A stretch of 6,658 nt of DNA from Prevotellaceae bacterium (GTDB lineage Bacteria; Bacteroidota; Bacteroidia; Bacteroidales; UBA932): assembly GCA_031259225.1 (NCBI GenBank), contig JAIRLT010000039.1:1-6658 (forward strand). Reading direction: 5' to 3'. The translations under genes were made by a program, and so were the position numbers. Below are positions 6,450 through 6,658 of this stretch, piece by piece (positions within the stretch are counted from its first letter, which is position 1; the number at the start of each line of letters is the position of its first letter). The notes under the pieces were generated by a model. The model was not told the DNA's origin, did no database searches, and saw nothing but the letters and a program-made list of their open reading frames with translations.

Positions 6450-6484
6450 TAATTCCTAATTCTTAATTCCTAATTCCTAATTCA
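6450..6484. repeat. 7-base tandem array (taattcc)
   Basis: Five consecutive units: taattcc, taattct, taattcc, taattcc, taattca. The unit is closely related to the array at 5651-5692 over the grpE stop, so the same array family occurs at two sites in this window. Confidence 0.75.
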
Positions 6485-6486
6485 CT

Positions 6487-6498
6487 CTGACGCGTCAG
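6487..6498. repeat. 12-base perfect palindrome
   Basis: The sequence ctgacgcgtcag is its own reverse complement. It separates the taattcc array from the ccactct array, as the palindrome at 6436-6449 separates the previous pair. Confidence 0.65.
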
Positions 6499-6505
6499 CA
6501 GCTTT

Positions 6506-6533
6506 CCACTCTCCATTCTCCACTCTCCATTCG
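6506..6533. repeat. 7-base tandem array (ccactct/ccattct)
   Basis: Four units alternate between ccactct and ccattct (the last is ccattcg), giving a 14-base higher-order period as in the array at 4452-4486. It is followed by the short palindrome ttcgcgaa (6530-6537). Confidence 0.7.
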
Positions 6534-6544
6534 CGAAGCGCCAG

Positions 6545-6572
6545 CACTGCCTACTGCCTACTGCCCACTGCC
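6545..6572. repeat. 7-base tandem array (cactgcc/tactgcc) at a gene end
   Basis: Four units (cactgcc, tactgcc, tactgcc, cactgcc) end two bases before the stop codon of the partial gene (6575-6577). On the coding strand the array directly follows the stop, so it forms the start of that gene's 3' untranslated region. Confidence 0.75.
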
Positions 6573-6574
6573 CA

Positions 6575-6658
6575 TTACGGCACCATTGTTTCCTGTATTT
6601 CGCTCCAGGGACCTTTTTCGCCGCGGGTGTTTTCCCAGCGGAGGGCGAAGTACAGGGG
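6575..6658 (-). CDS. C-terminal end of an unrecognised protein (partial)
   Basis: The last 27 codons and TAA stop of a minus-strand gene that begins beyond the right edge. The readable tail includes YFALRWENTRGEKGPWSE and ends in MVP. The tryptophan-rich RWENTRGEKGPWSE stretch reminds me of the conserved C-terminus of hypothetical proteins in Bacteroidales, but I cannot name a family with confidence. Codon use resembles the other genes here. Its 3' end is directly followed by the array at 6545-6572, and its transcript probably ends at 6353-6381. Confidence 0.7.
   Translation of the reverse strand, partial: PLYFALRWENTRGEKGPWSEIQETMVP

Noticed and set aside
6403..6574. CRISPR array
   Set aside because: Units are 7 bases, directly adjacent and without spacers, and the unit changes between arrays; no cas gene is present.

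Overview
The window looks like a piece of a Bacteroidota chromosome, most likely order Bacteroidales. The main reasons are the murF-alr fusion gene, a hallmark of this phylum, the Bacteroidota-style PAP2 domain, the absence of Shine-Dalgarno sequences, and two promoter candidates with the phylum's TAnnTTTG -7 box (one also has an exactly spaced TTTG -33 box). All recognisable genes lie on the minus strand, so the transcript order runs from right to left.

Right edge to left: the last 27 codons of an unrecognised protein (6575-6658); a 172-base spacer built almost wholly of 7-base tandem repeats separated by short perfect palindromes (6403-6574); an intrinsic terminator (6353-6381); grpE (5684-6256); dnaJ (4465-5583); a murF-alr fusion (1903-4401); a PAP2-PlsC fusion (536-1873); and an AT-rich stretch without a convincing protein gene (about 43-535). 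That stretch carries a good leftward promoter, a 106-base imperfect hairpin and a terminator-like inverted repeat. It looks like a small self-contained transcription unit, possibly an RNA. A 21-base tandem repeat sits on the left edge.

GrpE and DnaJ are the nucleotide-exchange factor and J-protein co-chaperone of DnaK (not in the window). MurF-Alr links alanine racemisation with addition of D-Ala-D-Ala to the peptidoglycan precursor. The PAP2-PlsC protein combines a membrane lipid phosphatase with a lysophospholipid acyltransferase. The four genes are co-directional with gaps of 100, 63 and 29 bases, so partial co-transcription is plausible, although the last gene may have its own promoter.

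Three points merit most attention. (1) The MurF half of MurF-Alr seems to have lost most of its diagnostic catalytic residues, while the Alr half keeps its own. (2) Short tandem arrays, mostly of period 7 and each with a different unit, abut or overlap the 3' end of four of the five genes and also fill the translation-initiation region of dnaJ. (3) An orphan promoter-hairpin-terminator unit lies downstream of the PAP2-PlsC gene. All family comparisons are from memory; no search or alignment was run.
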